Counted from the first letter of the stretch, positions 45,216-57,873 are shown. The stretch: DNA of 64,000 nucleotides from Aralia elata (GCA_034770075.1 CM068382.1:86731766-86795765); one strand, 5' to 3'. Numbers and translations: made by a program. Notes: generated from the sequence alone by a model not told the origin.

Positions 45216-45997
45216 ATTTATTTACGATCATAAATAATGTTAAAGTTAAAAAAATTAAAAATAAATAATCTAAAATACTTTAAATTTTATTAAAAGGACA
45301 TAATATTAATCTAAAAAAGTCTTTTGGAAATCAATTTAAAGTAAATTAATTTTTTGGTATTGTATTTAACTAACAATTAGGGAGGGCTTCGTTCAGTTCT
45401 AGTAGAATCTGGCTTTGTGCGCGACAGTGATTCCTGCTAGAGAGATGGGTTCGCTCAATTCTTAGCCAACATTGATCGAAGGTTCAACCACATAGATGCT
45501 AGGTCTCAACCAATTTGTTCTCCCCTCTACTCGTTAGACATAGTTTAGGCGGGAGAAATAAAAAAGTTAATAGCGCCAAATTTTGCCGCTAATAACAGAG
45601 CAAATTTAATTGACAGTGTTATTCTTAACTTTTCCCTATAAATGTTCCAAATTTAAGCTCGAGCGTGGTAAGTCATGACTGCAGCCCTTTTCCTTTCCAT
45701 TCAATTCCATTTTGAGCGTGGTAAGTCACTGCTTCTAAGTTTGTTTTCATCTTAAAGAGTATTTATTGAGCTATAATCAGGTGTTACTGGAGTATTTATT
45801 GATACTGTGGTCTCTTGAATTAATAGTCAGATTTTTACTGGTGTTGGTGAAAAATAATTTGTGAAGTACATCCATCTGTAGAATCTTTCTTCTTTGTTAG
45901 TATTATCAAAAATTATTATAGATAACATTTGTTTATACAGCTATGGCCTGTGGGCTTCTAAGACCACTGATTTTTAAAAAAGAACATCAGAATAACA
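45216..45997. other. No recognisable gene
   Basis: Mixed AT-rich sequence with a few GC-richer patches (about 45,385-45,560). No domain is recognised. Confidence 0.5.
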
Positions 45998-46332
45998 TGG
46001 GGTGGGGTTGAGGTTGAGTTTGGATGTCAATGGTGGCTTAGGAGAGGAGAGGGATTGTTTGAGTGAGGAGAAGGGACGGTTGAAGTTTTAAGAGAATAAG
46101 CCCATTTCGGTTTTTTTAAAACTTCAAAACTGCCGACTTTTGGTACCAGGACCGGCGGCGCTCGGTTTGTGTTCGTTTCAGAGCCGGAGGCGCTCGCAGG
46201 CAGGAGGTTCAGCGCCGGAGGCTCTCAATTTAGCTTTGGCCAGCGCCGACGGCTCTCACTCTTGATACCACCCAAACATTGCTCTCGCCGCCGGCGGCTC
46301 TTGTTTCTTCTTATTCCAGCGCCGACGGCTCT
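45998..46332. promoter_or_regulatory. Second copy of the palindrome-array block, upstream of the TNP1-like gene
   Basis: Duplicates 27,218-27,553 in the same orientation. Palindromes start at 46,148, 46,180, 46,211, 46,242, 46,287 and 46,318, with spacings 32, 31, 31, 45 and 31 bp, the same order as in copy 1. Units 1 and 5 carry substitutions. The block ends at palindrome 6, 403 bp before the ATG at 46,736. The TATA boxes of copy 1 are not included. Confidence 0.85.
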
Positions 46333-46735
46333 TGAGAGAAAATAATCTTTTTTCTTGTCCAAATAATACTGGTTGCTCAAGGTTTTACAAAAAAATAAAA
46401 TAATAATAATAAAAAATTGGTCTTATTAAGATGAGAATATATGCTCCAACTGTTCCAGACTCATTTGATTTTTGACAAAAATACCCTTTAATCACTGATC
46501 TCACATAAGTATCATTATCAAATTGGATTAATGTTTGATTATATTCTGTGTTTTTTGTTAGCCAATACTATTTGTTAATCTATACCAGAGTTTGGACTCC
46601 AACTAATGCTGCTGATGATCACTTTTTTCTAAAAATACCAAGACACTTAAAATTGATGTTTATGCTCACATATTAGTAGTTAATACAATTCTAATAGATC
46701 TAAGTTAACTTTTTTTATTCTTACAGGTTTTATAA

Positions 46736-48802
46736 ATGGCTCCTGGAAGTGGACACAAACTGAAAGTGAAAAGCAATGCAAACAAGACTAAACAAATTCT
46801 CGTTGATCGTAATACTAAGCCAGCTGATTCGATAACTCAAAGAGCTCTCACAGGACGTTTTAACAAAGAAAACGTGGCTCCTGATTGTGGAAAATCTAAT
46901 ATAGCAAAGGAACCATTTGTAATACTTAAAGAACATAATAATTCATCCAAAGGTAGTGAACATGCTACTAAAAGTCAGACATCTGAAATTAATCTCACGC
47001 CACAAAGCTTTAGAGTTCCAGCAATTCAAAGGCTTGAAAGTCCATTAACTCAGAGCCCAGGAATTCCAACTACTGAAAATCATGAAACTCCAACAACAGA
47101 AAGTCATAAAATTCCATCAAATGAGCAACCCCCATCAACTGAAACAAGAATTGAAACATGTATGAATTCTCTTTTTTTTCTCTTAAAAAATATTATACTA
47201 AGTTCTGAAGTAACTAATAATCTTATTTGTTATGTATGCAAAACAAATACTATAACAAGTATGTAATGTTCATACAGGTAGCTCTAAGAAAAGGAGTCGT
47301 GGTCCAACAATGGGCAAGGGGATTATGAAGTCATTTGTTGCTTCAGGGAGCAAAATGAAAATCAATGTGGATCCATTCATAGGAAGACCTATCAATGGAG
47401 ATGAATCTGCAAAGCTTGCAAGTCAAATTGGCGTAGTAAGTCGAGATGTTCTTCCAGTGCCCAAAAGGTGGAAAGACGTAGATGAGGAAAAGAGTTTGGA
47501 ACCAGGCTTTGGCCATATAAATGTATATATCGAAACTAATAACTTTTTTATTATATCAATTGATTTTTCTCATCATCTAAAATATGCTAATATGATATGT
47601 AGATCCACATGGATGTTAATGTTGATACTCCAGGAGTGAAACAATGTTTGATTGATAGGCTGAAATCTAGTAGCCGACAAAAGCGTTACAAGTTACATAT
47701 GCACTACAAGAAGTTTGCGACTTTGGTATAGGCTAAGAATAACAAGCCTTCTTTTTGTCCTTGTAAAAAAAATTGGGAAGCATTGTGCGACTATTTTGCA
47801 ACACCTAAATTTAAGGTAATAATAGAAAAAGTTAAGTGGTTTTAAATGTTAAGGTTCAGTGGTTAGGTTATACCTATAGGTTTGTAACATTGATTACAAT
47901 GTCATTGTTCTTGTTTTTATAGCACACAAGTTTTGTGAATGGTGGGAATAGAAGACAGGTGAGAGCTCCACATATTTCAGGCAGAAAGCCATTTACTGTT
48001 CGTCGACACGAGATTGTAAGCGTTCTAAACTTGTACTTTTGTACTACTTTCATTCTAATAACATTTAATTGAATATATCAGAGAAAAAGGGATATGGAAT
48101 TGGGGTCTTATGGGAGTTTTTTGGATCTTGTTTATGGTGTATGCTTAATTGTCACATTGCTTCAACAAGATCTACTTAGTTGATTAATAGATTATATAAA
48201 CATATTCATAAATATTTGCACATTTTTTCCTGTCCTAGTCTAAAAACGAGCTAAATGGAGATCCTTGTGATATGATTGATTTGTATAAACGTACGCATTA
48301 TTCAGAGAAAAAGGGTTGGTCATCCAAAGTGGCAGAAGAGAATTGGGTAACTTTCGTATCTATTTGTTTAAAATTCAGCCTTTTCTATGTTAATGATTGT
48401 AATTAACTATATATACCTTCTTACATCCATGTGTTTTAATAGGAGTTGATGAAAACAAAGCGAGATCAATATAGAGAAGAAGGATCTGAGAAGAACACAG
48501 ATGAAATAGTCTTGGAGGTTCTTGGTCGTGGATCTGGTTACATTAAAGGCCTTGGGTATGGTCCAAAACCTCCAAGCAGGCGCATCACATCATCTGATTT
48601 AGCTACCCAACAAGTCCAAAAGGAACTTCAAGATACACAACAAAAGCTACAAATGTCTAACTCTCAAGTAAATGATCTTAAGACACAAGTGGCTGAATTT
48701 GAGACTGAAGTGTCTGATTTGAAAACTCAATTGGTTGATCAAGGTGCAAATATCAACAAACTTATGGCAATTATGGCTGTTAATGGGATGAACGTATACT
48801 AG
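46736..48802 (+). pseudogene. CACTA TNP1/Transposase_24-like gene, seven exons
   Basis: Exons inferred from splice signals and frame: 46,736-47,159; 47,278-47,522; 47,603-47,815; 47,933-48,015; 48,082-48,138; 48,239-48,346; 48,443-48,802. The protein has a Lys/Ser/Thr-rich N-terminus with imperfect PTTESHKIPS/PTTENHETP repeats. A plant En/Spm Transposase_24-type region follows (WEALCDYFATPKFK, HISGRKPFTVRRHE, LGRGSGYIKGLGYGPKPPSR). The C-terminus is a coiled coil (QKELQDTQQKLQMSNSQVND). A TAG at 47,729-47,731 in exon 3 interrupts the frame, so it is read as a pseudogene although all else is open. In En/Spm the partner of TNP2 binds subterminal repeats. Unlike the gene at 16,880-19,951, it has no Ulp1 domain. 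Confidence 0.8.
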
Positions 48803-50289
48803 AGAAAAATATCATGTAAGTAATAAATACTTTTAAACTTCAATTAAGCTTTCAAATGTTGCTTTCCATGGTTGAAAAATATCACACCAGATTTTTCCTT
48901 AATATGAAGACTGCAAATTTTTATCTGCGTATTGGAGATTTGTAGTACTTCAACTGGATAATTGCAAATTCTTGCTGGCTTGTGTCCCTGCACAAAGTGG
49001 TTTTTGATGGTGTCTCTATGTTTTGTAAGTCATATATATGCCATCTATGTGAGCCTTAATAACCTTCACACCTTCACAAATTCTATGTTTTGAGGCATTC
49101 AAATAAACTTCACACATCATTAAAACTTATCACCATGAACCTTAATAAGCTTGCACAGTCAGTCTAATCTCTGGCACCAAAACAGTGCACACACACAAGG
49201 CACGTTAGGCATGGTTTTAACACCTCAAGTTCAGGTTCTGGCCTTTTAATTCATTGAGACGCATGTATTTTCATCACATGAGACTTATTATTTCATAACC
49301 TTGCCTTGTATAATAGCTTAGCATATTTTTGGCTTTTAAAACTTACTTTACATAGCATATACACATGAGGCTATACAGTTTGCTAGCTTATGAATCGCTG
49401 CACTTTTGCTACCATTTCTGGAATATTTTTATGCCACAATATAAACTTCTATCTATCTAATATGGCCAGGTTTAATAGATGGCCATAGCAGTACCAAACT
49501 TAGATGCACATGGAGATTCTAACTTGGTCTTCTTACTAGCTTTGGTCATGGCAATGATTGGGAACCATTATAAGCATGCATTAGCATCTTTATATGAGTT
49601 TATTACAGTACTTTAAGTTCAGGTATTAAAAATTACACAAAACAGTCCACTTTTGGGCTTAAAATGTGATTTTTCACCAGTCTAATGCTCAAAACAGTTT
49701 AGGCTTGGTTTCTTTAGCTTGTGTAACTTACTTATGCCATATTATAACTATTGAAACTTGCCTATATGGTCCAGGTATGGTGGTTCTTCATTTAGGTGCT
49801 AATTTCTATTTTAAAGCTTACTTTCATTGGTTTTTAGATATGAATTTGAACCGCACATAACATAGACCTTAACTAAATTAAGGAACACCTTTTAAATACC
49901 CCTTATGGACATTTCATGGTCTCTTTACTAACTCATAAGTTCAGGTACTGAACTTGACCAAAACAGTCCCCAAATTTGATGGTGTCTCTGTGTTTCCCTG
50001 GATATGATGTATTCCCAACACTTGTTACTGTTGCCCATTTGCATAGTTGTGCATTGGCAATATTTAAAGTGGTTTGCTGGCATTGGCGCTTTCCTTGAAT
50101 CTTGTGATGGTGAAATTACACTAATGTTGGTGATGCCAATCAACAGTATATGCTTTGATTTTAGATATAGTTTAATTTATCTTTGATATATTTTGACAAC
50201 TGTTCTTGGTCCAATATAGGAAAATAGCATAATTCTAATGATTGGCAGATGAATGCTTTGCAGGAGCGTAATGTTTGCTCTATTTACAG
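48803..50289. other. CACTA interior with degenerate repeats, no gene
   Basis: AGTTCAGGTnnTn.. followed by AAAACAGTCC recurs near 49,228 (partly), 49,617 and 49,938. TTTGATGGTGTCTCTnTGTT occurs near 49,004 and 49,976. This points to old internal duplication. No coding support. Confidence 0.5.
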
Positions 50290-51018
50290 TCTAAAGGGCA
50301 GCTGTGTAATCTTATTTAAGAATTTCAGCTTTTTGGATTATGTAATTTGGTTTTGTGGTACTTATATTATTTAAGCAACAGTTTATTGCCTAGCTGCTGC
50401 TGTGTGTTGCTGCGTTTTTTTGGCATGGCTGTTGTTGTGTGTTCCTGCATAAATTTTTGGCATGGTTGTTGCTGGTGTGGTATTCATGCTGCTGTGCTGG
50501 GTTGTTTGCTCTTGTTTGTTTATTGGTTTGCTTGGGTTGTTGCTATGCGTGGCTGGTCTGGTTGGTTCAGTTTGTGCGTGGCTGGTCTGGTTGGTTTTTG
50601 CTGCTGTGTTGGCTTTTGCTGCTGGTTTGCTGTTGTTATGTGCGGCTGGTAGATGTTGTTGCTATATGGTCTGGCTTGCGGGTGATTTGTGCGGCCATGT
50701 CATTGCTGTTGCTGTCGTGTCGGTGGACCATTTGGGATGTCTTTGCTGCTCCCAGTGTTTCTTTTAGGCAAAATATGTTGTTGTTGGTTTCATTTTTTGG
50801 CCAAAAAATTGCTGCTTGTTTCAATTTTGAGCATGTTTGCTCAGTTAGGCTTTGTGCTTGTTCCTATTGTCTGTTTGGGCATCTGGCCTGTTATCTTTTA
50901 TAGTCATGACATCATAGGGCATGTCCTATGATGTCTATGCTATAATCTGATTGGGGTTTCCCATGATGTTCTGTACATTCTTTTTCTTTTAATTCAGTCT
51001 AAATTTAGCAACAAAAAA
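50290..51018 (+). repeat. T/G-rich 3' module, copy 2, with perfect hairpin
   Basis: Homologous to 43,043-43,756. It has a T/G-biased stretch, AATTTTGAGCATGTTTGCT, the hairpin at 50,908-50,935 and GGGGTTTCCCATGATGTTCT..ATTCAGTCTAAATTTAG. It lies directly inside the right subterminal repeats. Apparent proteins here (for example 50,439-50,903) reflect composition only. Confidence 0.8.
50908..50935 (+). terminator. Perfect hairpin behind the TNP1-like gene
   Basis: GACATCATAGG-GCATGT-CCTATGATGTC: an 11-bp perfect stem with a 6-nt loop that is itself palindromic. Role inferred from its position. Confidence 0.45.
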
Positions 51019-51884
51019 AAATTGTTACTAATATTAACTATTTGGTGACAAGTTATGCCGTCACTATTATATATCATTTAGTGATGCCTTTTACTTTTGT
51101 AACTATTAATAGCTCTTTATGTGACGAGTTCCATCGTCACCATAATTATTCAATTAGCGACATAGAAAAAATGTGTCATACAAATTAACTCTTTGCTGAC
51201 AAACTATATCGTCACTGTATATATATTCATTTAGTCACAACAACTACTTTTGTCACTATTAGTAACTCTTTTTGTGACGAGATGTATCGTCACCATAAGT
51301 ATTCAATTAGTGACATTGACAAATGTGTCCCAAAAAATAACTCTTTGGTGACAAATTATTTTGTAACATTATTTAAAATATGAAATGACAACGACATAAT
51401 TGTCATGTTAAATATATTATTAGGTGACAAATTTTTCTGTCGTCACTTATTTTCTTATTTTTGGTGACGCTAAACACAATAACATGACGGAAGAATAATC
51501 ATAAATATGACAATATTGTCGTCATTAAAATTAGATGATTTAAGTAGAGTAACATATTTTCGTCACTAAAACAATATCATTTAATGACAAAAAACGATTT
51601 TTGTCATTAAATGCACCAAGTTTTGATGACGAAACATAATAGAGAGTGACGAAAGTTTCATTCAAATAGTGACGCTATTAACGTCACTAAAAGTAATTAA
51701 TTATAGTGACAATGATGTAGATCGTCACCATAAGTTAAAACATTTAGTGACGACATCAAATATTGTCAAATAAACCTAATACCACGCTCATACGGTGACG
51801 GTCTCTGTGACGATTAACAATCGTCACTAAATGTTTTAGTGACGAAAAATGAATTTTATGTGACAAATTTTAGCGTCATTTTTT
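51019..51884. repeat. CACTA right subterminal repeat region
   Basis: At least fifteen GTGACG or CGTCAC words occur in both orientations, several as close inverted pairs (GTGACGATTAACAATCGTCAC near 51,808). The word family matches the left subterminal region. Confidence 0.85.
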
Positions 51885-51903
51885 TGTGTGATTTCTTGTA
51901 GTG
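51885..51903 (-). repeat. CACTA right terminal inverted repeat
   Basis: TGTGTGATTTCTTGTAGTG, the reverse complement of the left terminus. Confidence 0.95.
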
Positions 51904-54415
51904 TATATGTTCAGTTTTCTAAAAGTTGAAACCGTTTTTTGAGTTATATATTATTTTCTCCAAAATCATATTTTCATTTGCTTTATCAAATTAACAAACC
52001 TAGGCATTTTCTAAAGTTCCGGTATCGTATACTAGCTACTTGACCTTACATGTCGAATGATCCTTAAATAGAATTCTTTCTGTAACATTGAAGAGGAAAA
52101 TACCAAAAATGTGGTACTAGAACACTAGGTTCTGGGCCCCCTGGAGTCTCTTCAAGCCATTGGCTGCCATTCAAAGGAAATATAGACCATCTATTAGTTC
52201 ACTTAATTAATTATTGAATATCATAAATTTTTCTAAGCATCGCATACAAAATGCTACAAGTTGTTCATTTCTCACAATAGCAAAATTTATTACGTGATAA
52301 CCAGACAAGCATACATTGAGAATACGAAGGACTAGGATTCTACAAAGTGATAAGCATTTAGTTAGGCTAAAAGTAACATACCAAATCTGGACATGAGTCT
52401 GTATCTCCAGGAATAGCGTGCCAATTAGGCGCCATTTTCAGGATAATTAATGAATTGCCTCGTATTCTTAATTATTACTTTTTTAAATGAAACATTTACA
52501 TGCAATATACAGAAGTACAGACCTCATATAAGGAACTCTCCAGAGCGTTCAACTGCCTCATCAAGTTACATATGGCCTGGTCGCGGATGTCGACATGGAA
52601 ATATGTCCAAAGGAAGCACTTCCCAGTCTGTATCCATCAACGGATCTGCAAACCAGGTGTCCACTACTGGTGCTGCCGATAATGCTCCAAAAAATACTAC
52701 TGGTGGCGATGGCAATGCGGCAAAAAATAAAGATGACAAGACCAAAGATGCAGTTGCTATCGCAAAGAAACTGCACAAAACTGCACCTACAATGTTACTA
52801 TCACACCCAATCTTAAAATATGGAATCTAGGATTTTTCATTACAGCACGCAAGTGAAGTCCATTATAAAATAGAATTTTGTGCAAAACCTTAAATGGATG
52901 ATTAATTTGAACCTATTCCATAATTAATAAGGAACTACATTGATTTGTTAAGAGTCAAGCTACAATCAATAGGACTAATGAAACTCATTAGAAGGATTGT
53001 TGCATCATTCCAGTGGAGTTAGGAAAACTGTGGATTTTAATTTATATTAGATATTAATTTGATATTCTTAAGTGGAAGTTCTCCAATTCTGGTCACCAAC
53101 AACATGATTCATTAGTTAGTTATAGAAAAAGAATATATCAACTACGGGGTGTTTGTTTTGTTTGAACAGCATCGTAATACATCATAAGCTATTTCATGCA
53201 AGAGTGTAACTAATAAGATTATTTTGTGAGCCAAAAAGACTTGCCACCACTTATTAAATAAGTCAAAATTTTGAATCTTATTCATAGGAAGGAGAGCATC
53301 TGAACGGTCATTTTAGTCAAAACTGACATTTTTGTGATTTCAAAAGTAATGAGTAATCACTTGTTTATATTAAAACTACGATTCCACTTCTTTCCATACT
53401 TTACGTACAATAACTTTTAGCTATCATTGAGCATCCAGATGTCACGTCTTCATTATTTAGCATTCCGATCATATCCCTCAATCAAATAAACAACACCTAA
53501 TATCATACCCTAATGATATTGCTACATTTAGTGGGGAATCAACTACATAAAATTTTGCAATATTCAAAATGTTAAACTCGAGAAGAATAATATTCAAGAA
53601 GGTTTGAGATAGCAATATCTATCAGAAGTTCCTGGTTAAGTGGCTTCTTGCCAGGGGATGAGGATTTATTTGTGAACAGCAGGAACTAAATACAATATCT
53701 ACAAGGTTTTTTCAGAGTGAAGAATATTGCTATGATTACAAGTGGTTTCAGCTTCATGAAAGAAGGTTCCACAAGGCTTATGCCACTTTTCCCACCCTTG
53801 TGGTTAAAATTATATTACAGTGCCACACACTCAAGAAGTATGACAAATAAATGGGAAGTGGTATCGAACATTATATTGAGTATAGATTCAACATATTATG
53901 GCTTTTAAAAATCACAATCAAAATTTTAATTCAATAAGGGGGATGTTTGATATTTAATGTTATTTCTAAAATATTCAAGGAGGGGGAGACATCTCTTTCT
54001 AAAAAAACATTATAGTAATTGCTTGAACAACAATCTTATTATGCAATATTTCCAAAAAAGAAAGAAAGAAAGAACATTAAGAATTTCCAAGCTCCAAATA
54101 GCACATACAAACTATTAAAATGGTTCTCAAACTTTTCTCTGTTTTTTTAAGTGTTACTTAACTTAATTATTGAATATCATAAAATTTTCTACGCATGGCA
54201 TACAAATTGCTACAAGCATACATTGAGAAAACGAAGGACTAGGATTCTATAAAGAGATAGACATTTAGTTAGGCTAAAAGTAACATACCAAATCTGGACA
54301 TGATTCTGTATCTCCAGGAATAGCATGACAATTAGGTTGCGGCTGAATATCCTAATGACAATAGTCACCATCAATCGTTACTATAAATTCAAGTGGTGTA
54401 AACTATGAATGTAAC

Positions 54416-56155
54416 TGTAACGCCCCCAAATCCGGGTCCCTTGAACCTCGGACCTGGTGCGTCACGATGCATCATCTTCATACTTGTTCTATAACTAATG
54501 CAGAAAATATAAACATACATTGTTTATTTCAGAGTATTCTACAACATTTCCCAAGGTCTACAACCTTTATCTTGATACATTCCTTTAATAACTTACGAGG
54601 TTTACATAATCATTTTCATAAGATATCATAATAGTTAAAGCATATTAAGTTACTCTTGAACTTTTCCTCTTGACTTGTCCTTCCTGAAGCATTCGAGCTT
54701 AACTTTAGCTAGTTTTCTTCCTTTCTTTGTTTCATAGCTTTGCTTCCTCTATCATGTTGAGTTTTTCTTCATTTCTTGTTTCTTCCTTCCTTCTTTCTTT
54801 CTTCTCTTCTATGGCAGCCCTCTCTCTCTCTCTATCTTCTGAATATTTGGAGGAGTACGGGTGTATGAGAGAAAGGAGAGAGCTGATCATTGCATTGTAT
54901 AAGACTAATTCATAAATTAAACCTTCCATGTCCCATCTCATTTAATGGACCAATCATAGGCTAGTTTGGTGAGGGGAATAACAAATTGCTTGGACTAAAT
55001 GAAAAATGTGTTCAACATTTTCACCAAAAATCAACATGCTTAGCCACTCACATGGGCTGCTTCTAGAAGAAATTAATTCTCTCTCCTCTTTTATTTGCTC
55101 GTTTGTCCGTTTAATCGCCCATTTGACCATTTTGGCTTGTAAAAATCAACTTTTTCGAACTTATAGTCGATTCCTACTAATTTCGACATTTTTCAACGTC
55201 ATGGGAATATTCGTTTCTTTAAATTCATCTCTGAATTCTGAGTTCGACTTTTTACCGAAAACCCAACTGTTAACTTTTTGAACAAAAAGTCAACCCCGAC
55301 ACATTTTGTGTTTTTAGTCTATTCTTACTATTTTCGACGTTCCGGACTCAACCGTCCAGGCCGCGTCTCCAAATTCCACTCTGAACTCAAATTCGAGTTT
55401 TCTACCACTATTCTTGTCTTATATGCAATTATTCGTTTCTTAGTTAGTTCATACTAATTAAATTAATCATTCTTAACCAACTATTAATTCACATTCATTT
55501 GACATAATATTAAATTTCATACCAATATTCATATTACATATAATTATTGTAATATAAATAAAATTATCATCATTAACTAAATAAATTTCTTTATTCAATT
55601 AATTAAAACAAATATTTTAACCCACTAATTTTCGAATAGTGAATTAACTAACTCGTATATGAAATTTAGTTCATAATAATTCTATCACCGTCCAAGGCTA
55701 AATATTCAAATTATATTATTTAATAATATAATTTAATTTAATCTCAATTAACTAATATTATTTAATTAATTTCATCCACTTTATTTAATGATTTAATTAA
55801 ATATTAAATCTCTTTTTCCCAATATATGTATATATTTCCCATCTATATATACACATTTAATCCATTATACGAAATCACATACTTCACATTATATGAAACA
55901 TATATATACATATATGTTCAAATCTATTTTATCTCTTAATAACAATTATATTTATTAAATTCTTATTTTAAATTTCTGAAATATCTGGGATATTACATTC
56001 ACCCATTCTTCTAAGAATTTCGTCCTCGAAATTAAGGCACAATCATCTTTATTCATTCTACTCCTCTATTTTTAAATCTAGGTTTTATTCTTTAAACCTT
56101 TATTTAATTATTTGAGATCTTATTTACAAGTCTCATAAATTTTCGGGTTATCACA
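54416..56155 (-). mobile_element. Deletion-derivative LTR element (1,740 bp) with target duplication
   Basis: Flanked by GTAAC (54,411-15 and 56,156-60); copy A shows the unoccupied site. On the minus strand it reads: a short 5' LTR start (TGTGATAACCCGAAAATTTA..), a fragment of interior with a gypsy-type 3' end (TTCGAGGACGAAATTCTTAG then AGAATGGGTGAA), and a full 3' LTR (55,997 to 54,416, TGTAATATCCC...GGGGGCGTTACA). Most of the interior and of the 5' LTR is gone. Same LTR family as 1-1148. Confidence 0.85.
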
Positions 56156-56811
56156 GTAACCATAGGAAATAAATGATAAAATGCATTTGATAAAATTTTC
56201 CAGCTCCAATTTAGTTCACTAAAAGATCGAATCCCGGAACAATATAATTAGCTATAGTATAGTACAGAAGAATGAGCACACGGAAATATGAAATACAAAG
56301 AGATTGAAAGTGAATGTATCAAGATATTGCAAAAGTTTTCGTTGACGTGAAAAAAGCAAATAAAAACTCAAATAAATCAACTAGTATTGAAAAATAGCAA
56401 ATAAAAAGCGTTTAAATACAAGAACATCCCCTGTTTCAAGAACATTAACTCATACATACTACCCCTACAAGTTTAAAGTTGGACAAAATTAATAATATGA
56501 ACTCAATAAACTTGAGAAATTAGGCATAAGACGAGAAATTTTACCCGTGAAACATGGTATTCTGCACAACCAGATACTGAATATGAGACTGTTGTGAAAT
56601 GCCATAAACATCGACCAAATAATGCCAGCCTGTCCATCAACAAATTAATAGCAACTGGGATTTAGTACGCTTAATCAAATGGTAACACTTTAAACCAAAG
56701 AGACATACATTTTTATTCAACTACATAATTGTTGCGTCCTGTGGAAAATCAAAAGAACTATAGTCTAATGCGATTGAAGATCTACATCTGCATACCTTAT
56801 ACTCACTCCAT

Positions 56812-57030
56812 TCCGTAGAAATATTCTCATTTAGCTTTGATCCTAGTTAATTTGCAAAATTCTAAAATTTAAATTGTGATTTATATGAATTCAATATCAT
56901 CTTTAAAATAACAATTTCTTACATGATAGCACTTTTGAGTAATTTACATGATATTTAAAATTAATTGAATTCACATCAATTTAAATTTTAGAATTTTGCA
57001 TATCGAACACTTTTTGTAGAACGGAGGGAG
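56812..57030. mobile_element. Stowaway-type MITE, copy B
   Basis: Counterpart of 12,782-13,007, with CTCACTCCATTCCGTAGAAA and GTAGAACGGAGGGAG ends and TA on both sides. Confidence 0.8.
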
Positions 57031-57811
57031 TAGTAGACTATTTGATTACTCCATCCAAGAAAATGAAAATGTTATGATATAGGCTCAAATCCCAATTTCC
57101 TCCTAAAAAGCTAGCTCTTCAAGGGAGAGGTCCAAGCCTATATGGGATCGACCCCCCATATGACAAACTCACATTGGTATTCATAACATTCCACCACGCT
57201 TCCTTACTGACGTCCACGGCATGGAGGTCCAATATCAACCATATCCCATACTGATGTGGGATTTGCTCCCATATAACAAGCTCACATTGGTATTCATAAC
57301 AGAAAAATAAATTAATCAAAGTGAAAAAATTTAAACTACTACTTAACTTTTGTGTTCTTTAGAAACTATACCAAACAGATCAAAAGAACTCCTATAACAG
57401 ATCCCTGAATTATGCAAATTGGATCTAGAAAAAATAAATGAGTTAAAGAACATGATGCCCGACCTTAAAGGATAATTGGTTTTCATCTTCATCGTCTTCT
57501 TCACTAGTTGAATCATCTCTGGTTTCAACGCCTCTTTGATTTAGAATAAGCGGCATGATAGAAGAAAGTTTAGGATCAGGGTTAGGGATAAGAATAGGGG
57601 CGGCTAAGCATGCATTTTATAGTACCACATATCTCTCTACTTACCTAAGATTGATGGAAGATGTCAAATTAATGTTGTTGAGTAGGAATCTTTTTTATTT
57701 TAAAATACTAATAAATCTCAAGAGGAAGGAGACAATTATGATGGGTCTAGATATTTACCTACTTATTTATTAAAAAGTAAAATTTTTGAAACAATTAATG
57801 TTATAAATTTC

Positions 57812-57815
<4 letters not shown>

Positions 57816-57870
<55 letters not shown>
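57816..57870. repeat. (TA)n microsatellite
   Basis: Pure TA repeat within copy B. Confidence 0.95.

Positions 57871-57873
<3 letters not shown>

Larger units (their letters stand above)
23918..51903 (+). mobile_element. 27,986-bp CACTA (En/Spm-like) transposon inserted in copy B
   Basis: The ends are perfect 19-bp inverted repeats (CACTACAAGAAATCACACA), followed by subterminal TGACG/CGTCA repeats on both sides. TATAT flanks the element (23,913-17 and 51,904-08). Copy A has TATAT once at 8,724-8,728 in otherwise identical sequence, so the exact empty site is visible. A 5-bp duplication is longer than the 3 bp usual for CACTA, but the AT dinucleotide run makes this ambiguous. The element carries TNP2 and TNP1-like genes, a captured or nested minus-strand transposon-protein gene, and a 10.9-kb gypsy insertion. 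Without the gypsy it would be about 17 kb. Confidence 0.93.
52380..57556 (-). pseudogene. Exon-like remnants of the unrecognised minus-strand gene (copy B)
   Basis: The exon at 57,464-57,556 starts MPLILNQRGVETRDDSTSEE. The 85-bp exon at 56,545-56,629 is fully open here (WHYLVDVYGISQQSHIQYLV, then VQNTMFHG) between AG and GTAAAA, whereas copy A has stops. The 54-bp exon near 54,290-54,340 reads PQPNCHAIPGDTESCPDL. Copy B therefore keeps a better version of at least one exon. The gene is interrupted by an LTR element between exons. Function unknown. Confidence 0.4.

Noticed and set aside
44181..45237. Long poly-isoleucine frames on both strands
   Set aside because: Translation of (ATT)n/(ATA)n microsatellite; both strands are open and there is no start context or similarity.
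50439..50903. Apparent 154-aa Leu/Val/Cys-rich protein
   Set aside because: Same composition artefact as at 43,126-43,605, with overlapping frames that are equally open.
54732..54941. Minus-strand Glu/Arg/Lys-rich 69-aa frame
   Set aside because: Lies in a CT-rich stretch of an LTR; composition explains it.
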